DNA of 47,433 nucleotides from CAYOID01 sp964573115 (lineage in GTDB: Bacteria > Desulfobacterota > Desulfovibrionia > Desulfovibrionales > Desulfothermaceae), in assembly GCA_964573115.1 (NCBI GenBank), contig CAZNIP010000011.1:1-47433 (forward strand), written 5' to 3'. This document shows positions 8,725 to 15,562 of the stretch, one piece after another (within the stretch, counting starts at the first letter, position 1; each line of letters opens with the position of its first letter). The notes under the pieces were generated by a model. The model searched no databases. It worked only from the letters and a program-made list of their open reading frames with translations, and was not told the DNA's origin. Both the position numbers and the translations under genes were made by a program.

Positions 8725-8932
8725 TCCCTCATTTGTCAAAGGCATCAATGCTCTCGATTCAAAGCGTGTCAGGCTCATGCCTCATCTCTGCTCAAGGAGG
8801 GAATGTCTGTGTTGCTCCCCTCGAGGGGCTGCGGTTGTGACCTTTCCAGGCCAGCCCTGATGAGCCGGCGGTGCAAAAACTCCAACTGGCATCTTTTTCC
8901 AGGAGACTGCGAATCTTGACTCTCTGATTTTT

Positions 8933-8960
8933 CTGTTCTCTGTTTCCTGTTCCCTGTCCT
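8933..8960. repeat. short tandem heptamer repeat
   Basis: Four consecutive degenerate heptamers read CTGTTCT, CTGTTTC, CTGTTCC and CTGTCCT on the plus strand, followed by a partial CTG. The consensus is CTGTTYC. The tract begins about 30 nt beyond the flhB stop codon in the intergenic region. Confidence 0.65.
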
Positions 8961-8994
8961 CTGCACCTGCGCTTCAGACTTTTTGCAGGTGCAT

Positions 8995-10065
8995 CTAATC
9001 ATGCCGCCTCTGAAAGGAATGGAGCTGAGCCAGAATCGACGCCACGGCCTGGTACAGCTCTTCCGGGATCATCTCCCCGATATCAACACTCTTATACAAG
9101 GCCTGTGCCAACGGCTTGTCCTCCTTGATCGGGATCCGGTGCTCCCTGGCCACCTCCTTGATCCTCTCCGCCACCTGGTTGGCCCCCTTGGCCAGGATGA
9201 CCGGGGCCGGAGCGTGAACCGGATCGTAGCGCAGGGCTATGGCCAGATGTGTCGGGTTGGTGATGACCACGTCGGCTTTGGGCACCTCCGACATCATCCT
9301 CTGCTGGAGGACAGACTGCATCTTCTGTCGCTGGGCCTGCTTGACCTCTGGGTTCCCGTAGGACTGCTTGTGCTCGTCCTTGACCTCATCCTTGGTCATC
9401 TTCAGGTTTTCCTCGTAGTCCCAGCGGGTATAGAAAAAGTGGATCACGGCCAGCAGGAGCATGGGCAGCAGGGCGTACATGGCCAGCTGAAAGCCGGTGG
9501 ACATGACATAGGCCGTGATCGACTGGGCGCTCTGGTAGAAGAGGGGGATGAAGTCGGCCATCCTGATTTTGAGGACCAGATAGGCCGCTCCAGCGATGAC
9601 CGCCATCTGAAAGAGGCTCTTGAGCACATTGACGACCATCTTCAGGCTGAAGAAGATGTTCTGCAATCCCTTGATGATGTTGAACTTCTGCCCCAGCTTG
9701 GGCTGGAAGACCTTTGCTGAAAAGAGCTGGCCGACCTGAAGGCGGACCGAGAGGAAGCTGACCACGACCAGGACCAGGAAGATCGGCAGCAGCATCCAGG
9801 CCAGCTTCTGCAAGCAATAGGTGAACAGGAAATACAGGTTTGTCCTGGTCAGCTCGAAATCGATGCCGGTCCCCAGGATCCAGTGGAAGAGGTCCTGAAA
9901 GTGGTCCTCCAGGTTGCCGACGAGGACCCGGAGGATGATCAGCCCGGCCAGGGTGACGGCGACCTTGGAGACCTCCTCGCTCTTGGGGACGTTGCCCTCT
10001 TTCCTGGCCTCGTCCCGTCGCTTCTGGGTCGCCTGTTCAGTACGGCTGGGGTCTTTCTGGGGCAT
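8995..10065 (-). CDS. flhB: flagellar export substrate-specificity switch protein FlhB
   Basis: FlhB is a membrane component of the flagellar export apparatus that switches from rod/hook to filament substrates after self-cleavage. The N-terminus has the typical EQATQKRRDEARKEGNVPKS segment. Four hydrophobic helices follow (about 35-50, 85-105, 140-165, 185-212). The autocleavage motif NPTH is at residues 270-273, in VITNPTHLAIALRYD. Its 356 residues are the normal length. The ATG is at 10065, 5 bp after the fliR stop. Confidence 0.96.
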   Translation of the reverse strand: MPQKDPSRTEQATQKRRDEARKEGNVPKSEEVSKVAVTLAGLIILRVLVGNLEDHFQDLFHWILGTGIDFELTRTNLYFLFTYCLQKLAWMLLPIFLVLVVVSFLSVRLQVGQLFSAKVFQPKLGQKFNIIKGLQNIFFSLKMVVNVLKSLFQMAVIAGAAYLVLKIRMADFIPLFYQSAQSITAYVMSTGFQLAMYALLPMLLLAVIHFFYTRWDYEENLKMTKDEVKDEHKQSYGNPEVKQAQRQKMQSVLQQRMMSEVPKADVVITNPTHLAIALRYDPVHAPAPVILAKGANQVAERIKEVAREHRIPIKEDKPLAQALYKSVDIGEMIPEELYQAVASILAQLHSFQRRHD

Positions 10066-10070
10066 AGGGG

Positions 10071-10850
10071 TCAGGAGCCTGTCTGGAGGAGATTCTGGTA
10101 GATCCCGCCGAGGTCCCCGACAAAATCCTGCAGGTACTGGGACATCAGGGTCAGCAGCAGGCCCATGAACACAAAGCCCACAGCGATCTTGATGGGAAAG
10201 CCGACAAAGAGGACATTGACCTGGGGGGCCATCCTGGCCATCAGCCCCAGGGACAGGGAGACCATGAGCTCGGCGATCATGACCGGAGCGGCCACCTTGA
10301 TGCCCAGGACAAAAATTTGACCTGAAAACGCCAGGACCTGGGTGACCACGGCCTCATTGATCAGCAGGGACCCGGCGGGCACGAGATCGAAGCTGGCCCC
10401 CAGGGCCTGAAGCATGACCAGGTGCCCGTTCAGGGCCAGAAAGATGAGCAGGGTCACGATGTACAGGAACTGCGAGGTCAGGGAGACCGAAACCCCGCTC
10501 ATGGGATCGACCACGTTCATCATGGCGAACCCCATCTGAAAGCCGATGATGTGCCCTGCGGTCTGAATGCCGCCAAAGACGAAGCGGACCATCATCCCCA
10601 GAATGAGGCCCAGAAAGAGCTCCCCAGCCATCATCAGCCCGATCTCCCACAGATTGGCCGGCATGGCGGTTCCCGGAAAGGAGAGGTGGGGCCAGAGCCC
10701 CAGAGTCAGGACCAGGCACAGGGCGGCTTTGACCATCCGCGGCAAACCCGACCCGCCGAAAAAGGGGAGCAGGAAGACCAGGAGGCTGATGCGCATCAGG
10801 GTCAGGAGAAAACTGAAGAAGGACAGCTCGCTGAAATCAAAAAGGCCCAT
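10071..10850 (-). CDS. fliR: flagellar export protein FliR
   Basis: FliR is an integral membrane protein of the flagellar export gate core (FliP-FliQ-FliR). About 260 residues contain six hydrophobic stretches, starting with SFFSFLLTLMRISLLVFLLPFFG. Conserved segments include GELFLGLILGMMVRFVFGGIQTAGHIIGFQMGFAMMNVVDP. The ATG at 10850 (MGLFDFSEL) is preferred; an in-frame TTG at 10865 is the alternative. The ribosome binding site is weak for both. fliR is the first gene of the minus-strand flagellar block visible here, 5 bp before flhB. Confidence 0.93.
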   Translation of the reverse strand: MGLFDFSELSFFSFLLTLMRISLLVFLLPFFGGSGLPRMVKAALCLVLTLGLWPHLSFPGTAMPANLWEIGLMMAGELFLGLILGMMVRFVFGGIQTAGHIIGFQMGFAMMNVVDPMSGVSVSLTSQFLYIVTLLIFLALNGHLVMLQALGASFDLVPAGSLLINEAVVTQVLAFSGQIFVLGIKVAAPVMIAELMVSLSLGLMARMAPQVNVLFVGFPIKIAVGFVFMGLLLTLMSQYLQDFVGDLGGIYQNLLQTGS

Positions 10851-10937
10851 GGCCGGAATGTGCAAATCTCAGACCATGCCCTGGTACGGCTCCTGGACCC
10901 TCCAGGGTATGGAGACCCGACACTGAGAGGCCCTTTC

Positions 10938-10998
10938 TTCAGCTCAATCTCGAAGACTCAGCACAGCTGAGGCTGCGCTGACGTCACTCTGAGCTGAA
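10938..10998. other. nested inverted repeats at the ttcA-like/fliR junction
   Basis: TTCAGCTCA (10938-10946) pairs with TGAGCTGAA (10990-10998). It encloses a second stem, CTCAGC (10957-10962) with GCTGAG (10966-10971) and loop ACA. The structure covers the stop codon of the ttcA-like gene (10984-10986). No T-run follows on the minus strand, so it may be a processing or Rho-related 3' structure rather than an intrinsic terminator. Confidence 0.5.
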
Positions 10999-11769
10999 GG
11001 TCTCTCTCCCGTCGCTGGGGGAAGGGTGCATGGCCTGCCAGCGCATCAGGGCGCTGAAGACGTTCTTGCGGACAGCCTTGTTCCCTGTCCACAGGGTTTC
11101 CAGCCAGTCATCCACATCCGACCTCTTGCTGTCTGCGGCTGAGGGGCAGGGGTTGGCCCAGACCGGCAGCCCCCACTCCCTGGCTGCCTTGGTGATCAAC
11201 CGTTTGTCGACCCAGAGCAGAGGGCGGATCAGCTCAAAATCCCCGCCGAAAAAGGTCTCTTTGGGAAACATGCCTTCCACTCGCCCGGCATAGCAGACGT
11301 TCATGAAAAAGGTCTGCACCAGATCGTCGGCGGTGTGTCCCATGGCCAGATGCGTCAGCCTGTAGCGGTCCATGAGCTCAAAGAGCCGCTTTCTCCGGAG
11401 CCAGCTGCAGAAGAAGCACGGAGAGTTCCTCCTGTTCTCGCTCGTGTGCGCCCTGGGGCCCATGTCGGAGATGCCGATATGGGCCGGGATGCCGTAGTGC
11501 TCCAGCCAGTCCACCAGAGGGGCGTGATTGGTCAGGTCGAATCCCGGGTTGATGTGCAGGACCATGAGCTCGAGATCAAAAGGCAGCTTGCGCCTCTGGA
11601 TGAGCAGGACCAGGAGCAGGACCCAGCTGTCAAGGCCTCCGGACACGGCGACCCCGACCCTGGCTCCCGGCCTGAGCATCTGTGTGTCGAACATGAGCTT
11701 CCCGGCTTTGGCAACACAGGACTTCTGGGTATAGCTCAGCTTTTTGGCCAGTCCGCGGAGTTTTTTCAT
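10984..11769 (-). CDS. TtcA-like PP-loop tRNA thiolation protein
   Basis: An N-type PP-loop ATPase of the TtcA family. TtcA makes 2-thiocytidine at tRNA position 32 using a [4Fe-4S] cluster. From the chosen ATG at 11769 the PP-loop SGGLDS is at residues 43-48. The cluster-type cysteines are C118 and C121 (CFFCSWLRRK) and C208 (NPCPS), spaced as in TtcA, and GHTADD is at about 144-149. The frame extends to a TTG at 11817, but GGAG lies 4 nt before the ATG at 11769 and the homologous N-terminus begins here. Product 261 residues. TtcA-type is likely; exact substrate is not shown. Confidence 0.85.
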   Translation of the reverse strand: MKKLRGLAKKLSYTQKSCVAKAGKLMFDTQMLRPGARVGVAVSGGLDSWVLLLVLLIQRRKLPFDLELMVLHINPGFDLTNHAPLVDWLEHYGIPAHIGISDMGPRAHTSENRRNSPCFFCSWLRRKRLFELMDRYRLTHLAMGHTADDLVQTFFMNVCYAGRVEGMFPKETFFGGDFELIRPLLWVDKRLITKAAREWGLPVWANPCPSAADSKRSDVDDWLETLWTGNKAVRKNVFSALMRWQAMHPSPSDGRETFSSE

Positions 11770-11773
11770 ATCG

Positions 11774-11777
11774 CTCC
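11774..11777 (-). promoter_or_regulatory. ribosome binding site supporting the ATG at 11769
   Basis: GGAG on the minus strand, 4 nt before ATG 11769. The ATG at 11790 has no purine-rich site, and the TTG at 11817 has GAGGT directly abutting it with no spacer. Confidence 0.55.
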
Positions 11778-11949
11778 AGATCTGAATCATGCGGGTGAAG
11801 CCCGGATGGAGCTTCAAACCTCAGGAAGAAGCCCTCACCCTTCACTCAGTTCTCGTGAATCGTCAAGAATGAACTCCAGGTCTTGATTGAATGGCCTGCC
11901 TCGTTGAGCTGATTTGGAGAGCAAACCGACAAAGATCAGGGGTCAGGCA

Positions 11950-11978
11950 TTGACGCTCACCGTGATCATGGTTAAATT
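11950..11978 (+). promoter_or_regulatory. sigma-70-type promoter for rpoZ-dnaJ-moaC
   Basis: TTGACG (11950-11955), a 17-bp spacer, then TAAATT (11973-11978). Five of six -35 bases match the consensus. A start near 11985 would give a leader of about 155 nt before the rpoZ ATG at 12140. Confidence 0.6.
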
Positions 11979-12139
11979 ATCAGGTTGCAACGTTGTTGCA
12001 TCTCCCATCCAAACCTGAAGGACACTGCTCTGGTTCAGCCCGAGCCCTGGCTGAGCCCAATGTGCATCATCCGGCTTGATGATTGCAGAGAATTTCAGAG
12101 TTCCTTCAAGATTCATGACGAACCCCAGAGGATGACCGC

Positions 12140-12361
12140 ATGGCAAGGATCACTGTTGAAGACGCCCTGGCCCAGATCAACAACCGTTTCGTCATCGCCG
12201 AGATGGCGATCAAGAGGGTCAAGATGTACCGCGAAGGGTACCCCCAGCTCATTGAAACGAAGAATTCCGAAGTGGTGACGGCCATCCGCGAGATCGCCGC
12301 AGGAAAAGTCAAACTCCGGTCATCGATCAAAGAGGCTGGAATCAAGGTTGAGGAATCATGA
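12140..12361 (+). CDS. rpoZ: RNA polymerase omega subunit
   Basis: The omega subunit is a small accessory subunit that helps fold and assemble the beta' subunit of RNA polymerase. The 73 residues match the family pattern: MARITVEDALAQINNRFVIA, then RVKMYREG, then the conserved ETKNSEVVTAIREIAAGKV. GAGG lies about 10 nt before the ATG. Its stop overlaps the dnaJ start as ATGA (12358-12361), indicating translational coupling. Confidence 0.95.
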   Translation: MARITVEDALAQINNRFVIAEMAIKRVKMYREGYPQLIETKNSEVVTAIREIAAGKVKLRSSIKEAGIKVEES

Positions 12362-13467
12362 GCAAACGAGACTACTACGAGGTCCTCGGGGTCTCCAGGT
12401 CAGCCTCGGGAGAGGAGGTCAAAAAAGCCTATCGCAAGCTCGCTTTTGAGCACCACCCTGACCGCAATCCCAACGATCCCGAGGCTGAGCAGAAGTTCAA
12501 GGAAGCGGCCGAAGCCTACGAAGTCCTGAGCGATCCGGACAAACGTTCGACCTACGACCATTTTGGCCATGAAGGCCTCTCAGGCAATGGTCAGGGCGGA
12601 TTCGGTTCGGCCCATGACATCTTTGACGCCTTCAGCGACATCTTTGGCGACTTTTTCGGTTTCAGCTCCGGCAGGGGCAGACGCGGCCCCCGTCCGCAAG
12701 CTGGCGCAGACCTGCGCTACAACCTGACCATCTCCTTTGAAGAGGCGGTCAAGGGCACGGAGACAGAACTCAAGATTCCCAAGGACATCGAGTGCTCAGA
12801 ATGCAGCGGCACCGGTGCCGAACCTGGCACCCAGGCTGAAACCTGCAGGCACTGCTCCGGACAGGGGCAGGTCTTTCAATCCCAGGGTTTCTTCAGGATA
12901 TCCACCCCCTGCCCCATCTGTCGGGGCACAGGCCAGGTCATCACCAGCCCCTGCAAGAACTGCAAGGGCAAGGGCACGGTCCGGGAGACCAAGCTGGTCA
13001 AGGTGCACATCCCGGCTGGCGTGGACACCGGGAGCCGCCTGCGGCTGCAGGGCGAAGGCGAACCCGGCCAGCATGGCGGTCCTCCGGGGGACCTCTTCGT
13101 GGTCATCACTGTGGAGGAGCACGCCTCCTTCGTCCGTCAGGGACAGGACATCATCGTCCCGGTGGACATCGGATTTGTCCAGGCCGCCCTGGGAGACAAG
13201 ATCGAAGTCCCCACCCTGGACGAACCAGTGCCCATGGAGATCCCCAAAGGCACGCAGAGCGGTCAGACTTTCAAGCTGAAGGGGCTTGGGGTCCCGCACA
13301 TCGGGAGCACCAAAAAAGGCAACCTCATCGTGCAGGTCAAGGTCAAGACACCGACCAGTCTGAGCAAGCGGCAGGAAGAGATCCTGCGCGAATTTTCCAA
13401 GCTCGAGGCTGAAAAGCCCAAGCGAAAGGTCAAGGGATTCTTCAAGAAGGCCATGGGCGAATCGTGA
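12358..13467 (+). CDS. dnaJ: chaperone DnaJ (Hsp40)
   Basis: A full-length type I DnaJ co-chaperone that stimulates DnaK ATPase and delivers substrates. The J domain is at residues 1-70 with the essential HPD (EHHPDRNP). A Gly/Phe-rich linker follows (about 75-110). Four CXXCXGXG zinc-binding repeats are intact: CSECSGTG, CRHCSGQG, CPICRGTG and CKNCKGKG. The C-terminal substrate-binding domains follow. Length is 369. The ATG overlaps the rpoZ stop, and the end overlaps the GTG start of moaC by 4 bp. No dnaK or grpE is adjacent and no CIRCE operator was seen. Confidence 0.96.
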   Translation: MSKRDYYEVLGVSRSASGEEVKKAYRKLAFEHHPDRNPNDPEAEQKFKEAAEAYEVLSDPDKRSTYDHFGHEGLSGNGQGGFGSAHDIFDAFSDIFGDFFGFSSGRGRRGPRPQAGADLRYNLTISFEEAVKGTETELKIPKDIECSECSGTGAEPGTQAETCRHCSGQGQVFQSQGFFRISTPCPICRGTGQVITSPCKNCKGKGTVRETKLVKVHIPAGVDTGSRLRLQGEGEPGQHGGPPGDLFVVITVEEHASFVRQGQDIIVPVDIGFVQAALGDKIEVPTLDEPVPMEIPKGTQSGQTFKLKGLGVPHIGSTKKGNLIVQVKVKTPTSLSKRQEEILREFSKLEAEKPKRKVKGFFKKAMGES

Positions 13468-13970
13468 GCCACAAAGATCGCCTGACCCATGTGGACAGCG
13501 CTGGGACCCTGAACATGGTCGATGTGGGCCCCAAACAGGCCACCCCTCGCCGGGCCGTGTTTCAGACCGCTGTGGTTCTGGCACCTGAAACCATGACCCT
13601 GCTGGAACAGCAGGCCCTGCCCAAGGGCGACGTCCTGACCACGGCCAAGATCGCCGGGATCCAGGCCGCCAAGCAGACGGCCCAGCTCATCCCCATGTGC
13701 CATCCCCTGTTCCTGAGCCACATCGATGTGGCCTTCACTCTGGACAGGGACCGGTCCAGGATCATCATCCAGGCTGAGGCCAGGACCACCGCCCAGACCG
13801 GGGTGGAGATGGAAGCCCTTGTGGCGGCCCAGACCGCGGCCATGACCATCTATGACATGTGCAAGGCCGTCCAGAAGGACATCCTGATCACGGACTGCAG
13901 GCTGCTCTTCAAATCCGGGGGCAAAAGCGGCACGTATGCCGCCCCCGGGCATGGGCCGGACATGGAGTGA
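13464..13970 (+). CDS. moaC: cyclic pyranopterin monophosphate synthase MoaC
   Basis: MoaC makes cyclic pyranopterin monophosphate in molybdenum cofactor synthesis, together with MoaA. The 168 residues carry the family signature: LTHVDSAGTLNMVDVGPK, AAKQTAQLIPMCHPL, TGVEMEALVAAQTAAMTIYDMCKA and a C-terminal KSGGKSGTY. The start is GTG within GTGA, overlapping the dnaJ stop (13464-13467), so expression is coupled to dnaJ. Other moa genes are not in the window. Confidence 0.94.
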   Translation: MSHKDRLTHVDSAGTLNMVDVGPKQATPRRAVFQTAVVLAPETMTLLEQQALPKGDVLTTAKIAGIQAAKQTAQLIPMCHPLFLSHIDVAFTLDRDRSRIIIQAEARTTAQTGVEMEALVAAQTAAMTIYDMCKAVQKDILITDCRLLFKSGGKSGTYAAPGHGPDME

Positions 13971-13975
13971 AAGCG

Positions 13976-14008
13976 AAAAAAAACCGTCCCAGCGCAGGCT
14001 GGGACGGT
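13976..14008 (-). terminator. intrinsic terminator of the RRM gene
   Basis: ACCGTCCCAGC (13983-13993) and GCTGGGACGGT (13998-14008) form a perfect 11-bp stem with a 4-nt loop. Read on the minus strand it is followed by eight T (13983-13976). It lies about 30 nt past the RRM stop codon. On the plus strand no T-run follows, so it is not a clear moaC terminator. Confidence 0.85.
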
Positions 14009-14039
14009 CAGGCGTGTGATCTGACGTGACTTCTGAAGA

Positions 14040-14285
14040 TCAATATCGCGGACGGGCCTCATTCACTCTCAGGGTTCTGCCTCCAAAATCGGTACCATCA
14101 AGCTCACTCATGGCCCGGTCTGCTTCATCAGGTCCCATCTCCACAAAGCCAAAGCCCCTTGGTCTGCCTGTCTGCCTGTCCTCGATCAACTTGACAGACT
14201 GGACTTCCCCATACTGGGAGAACAACTCCCGCACCTCTTCCTCAGTAGAGGAATACGGCAAATTCCCGACGTACATCTTCTTCAT
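14040..14285 (-). CDS. small RNA-recognition-motif (RRM) protein
   Basis: An 81-residue single-RRM RNA-binding protein of the type common in cyanobacteria and deltaproteobacteria, often cold-responsive. RNP2 is MYVGNL (residues 4-9) and RNP1 is RGFGFVEM (43-50). Between them are EEEVRELFSQYGEV and the typical TGRPRG loop. The C-terminus ends NEARPRY. The gene is monocistronic: it has its own promoter (14349-14376) and terminator (13976-14008) and runs against its neighbours. RNA targets are unknown. Confidence 0.93.
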   Translation of the reverse strand: MKKMYVGNLPYSSTEEEVRELFSQYGEVQSVKLIEDRQTGRPRGFGFVEMGPDEADRAMSELDGTDFGGRTLRVNEARPRY

Positions 14286-14348
14286 CTCTCACCCACTCCT
14301 CGCTGATAAAACATTTTCCGCAAGTTGCGAAAACCCAAAGTACTTTTT

Positions 14349-14376
14349 CTTTTACATGGACCCTGAATCCTGTCAA
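14349..14376 (-). promoter_or_regulatory. sigma-70-type promoter of the RRM gene
   Basis: On the minus strand TTGACA (14376-14371), a 16-bp spacer, then TAAAAG (14354-14349). The -35 is a perfect match. The implied leader is about 60 nt and holds an A/T-rich stretch before the ATG at 14285. Confidence 0.65.
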
Positions 14377-14440
14377 GGCGTTTTTTGGAACTCCCTGCCC
14401 GCCCTTGGCGTGATGGGAAAAATACTGTAGGTGTACCGCC

Positions 14441-15562
14441 ATGAGCGCAAGACCTGCAGCTTTTTCGGCCCACACCCCAAGACGACAGACCAGAGCCATT
14501 CGACTCGGCGGACTCTCGATCGGAGGAGATGCCCCTGTCCGCATCCAGTCCATGACCAACACGGACACACGGGACAGGCAGGCAACGGTGGCCCAGATCA
14601 CCCGCCTGGCCGAGGCAGGCTGCGAGATCGTCCGCCTCGCGGTTCCTGATGACCAGGCAGCCTCCCAGCTCCACGAGATCAAGCAGGCCTCCAGCGTCCC
14701 CCTGATCGCGGACATCCATTTCGATCACCGCCTGGCCCTCCAGGCCATCGAAGCCGGACTCGACGGGCTGCGGATCAACCCCGGCAACATCGGTTCCCAT
14801 CAGGCCGTCAGCCGGGTCGTGGATGCGGCCAGAGACAGGGAGATCCCCATCCGAATCGGGGTCAACAGCGGTTCAGTGGAGAAGCATCTCCTCGAGCACT
14901 ACGGGGCTCCAACACCCCAGGCCATGGTGGACAGCGCCCTTGGTCACGTCCAACTCCTGGAGGAGAGGGGCTTTGAGCAGATCAAGATCTCCTTGAAGTC
15001 CTCCTCTGTCCTGGACACCATGTCCGCCTACCGGCTCCTGAGCGAAGAGGTGGACTACCCGCTGCACATCGGGATCACAGAAGCCGGGACCCTGCTCCGG
15101 GGCACGGTCAAGTCGAGCATCGGCCTGGGAATCCTGCTCTGGGAAGGTCTCGGAGACACTCTGCGGGTTTCCCTGACCGGAGACCCTGTGGATGAAGTCC
15201 TGGTGGGCTGGGAGATCCTGCGCAGTCTCGGGCTGCGTCAGCGCGGACCGGAAATCATCTCCTGCCCCACCTGCGGACGGACGGAGATCGACCTCATCCA
15301 GCTGGCCCGGGAAGTGGAGAACCATCTCCGGCACATCACTGCGGTCTTCACCGTGGCTGTCATGGGCTGCGTGGTCAACGGCCCTGGCGAAGCCAGGGAA
15401 GCGGACATCGGCATTGCCGGCGGCAGGGATTGCGCCCTGGTCTTTCGCAAAGGGCAGGTGGTCAGAAAGATCCGGGGAAACGAAGCCATCCTGCCGGAGT
15501 TCATGAAAGAGCTGGACCAGTTCATGGCGGACATGCCATCACCAAACAACGAGGATCCCTGA
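14441..15562 (+). CDS. ispG: (E)-4-hydroxy-3-methylbut-2-enyl-diphosphate synthase IspG
   Basis: IspG converts MEcPP to HMBPP, the penultimate MEP-pathway step, and feeds IspH. The 373 residues include the start RAIRLGGLSIGGDAPVRIQSM and the TIM-barrel segments ADIHFDHRLAL and RINPGNIG. The C-terminal [4Fe-4S] domain has cysteines C275 and C278 (ISCPTCGRTEID) and C310, with the ligand/catalytic E317 (MGCVVNGPGEA). The ATG at 14441 leaves a leader shared with the divergent RRM promoter region. Its TGA is followed directly by the proS ATG. Confidence 0.96.
   Translation: MSARPAAFSAHTPRRQTRAIRLGGLSIGGDAPVRIQSMTNTDTRDRQATVAQITRLAEAGCEIVRLAVPDDQAASQLHEIKQASSVPLIADIHFDHRLALQAIEAGLDGLRINPGNIGSHQAVSRVVDAARDREIPIRIGVNSGSVEKHLLEHYGAPTPQAMVDSALGHVQLLEERGFEQIKISLKSSSVLDTMSAYRLLSEEVDYPLHIGITEAGTLLRGTVKSSIGLGILLWEGLGDTLRVSLTGDPVDEVLVGWEILRSLGLRQRGPEIISCPTCGRTEIDLIQLAREVENHLRHITAVFTVAVMGCVVNGPGEAREADIGIAGGRDCALVFRKGQVVRKIRGNEAILPEFMKELDQFMADMPSPNNEDP

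Larger units (their letters stand above)
8685..8994. other. 310-bp flhB-flhA spacer without a credible gene
   Basis: This is the only sizeable gap inside the fliR-to-fliA block. It holds an inverted repeat just after the flhB stop (TGCACCTGC 8962-8970 with GCAGGTGCA 8985-8993), a CTGTTYC heptamer tract (8933-8960), and the 11-bp hairpin before flhA. A 75-codon minus frame at 8775-9002 is low-complexity (QRTGNRKQRTEKSESQ) and overlaps flhB, so I do not call it. No convincing sigma-70, sigma-28 or sigma-54 promoter was seen here. Confidence 0.6.
11770..12139. other. divergent intergenic region between ttcA-like gene and rpoZ
   Basis: About 370 bp separate the two divergent genes. It contains a good sigma-70-type promoter toward rpoZ (11950-11978) and a roughly 155-nt rpoZ leader. 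The leader holds a modest hairpin TCAGCC/GGCTGA (12035-12040 with 12049-12054). A 67-codon minus frame at 11943-12146 overlaps the rpoZ start and is not credible. No promoter for the ttcA-like gene was recognised. Confidence 0.55.

Noticed and set aside
8775..9002. A 75-codon minus-strand frame between flhB and flhA
   Set aside because: Low-complexity product encoded partly by the heptamer tract; overlaps the flhB stop and has no ribosome binding site.
10850..10875. Sigma-54-like sequence TGGTCTGAGATTTGCA just before fliR
   Set aside because: GG and GC are 12 bp apart and TTGCA is perfect. However, the transcription start would fall on the fliR ATG itself, leaving no leader, and the -24 element matches only TGG. 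I treat it as chance unless start mapping shows otherwise.
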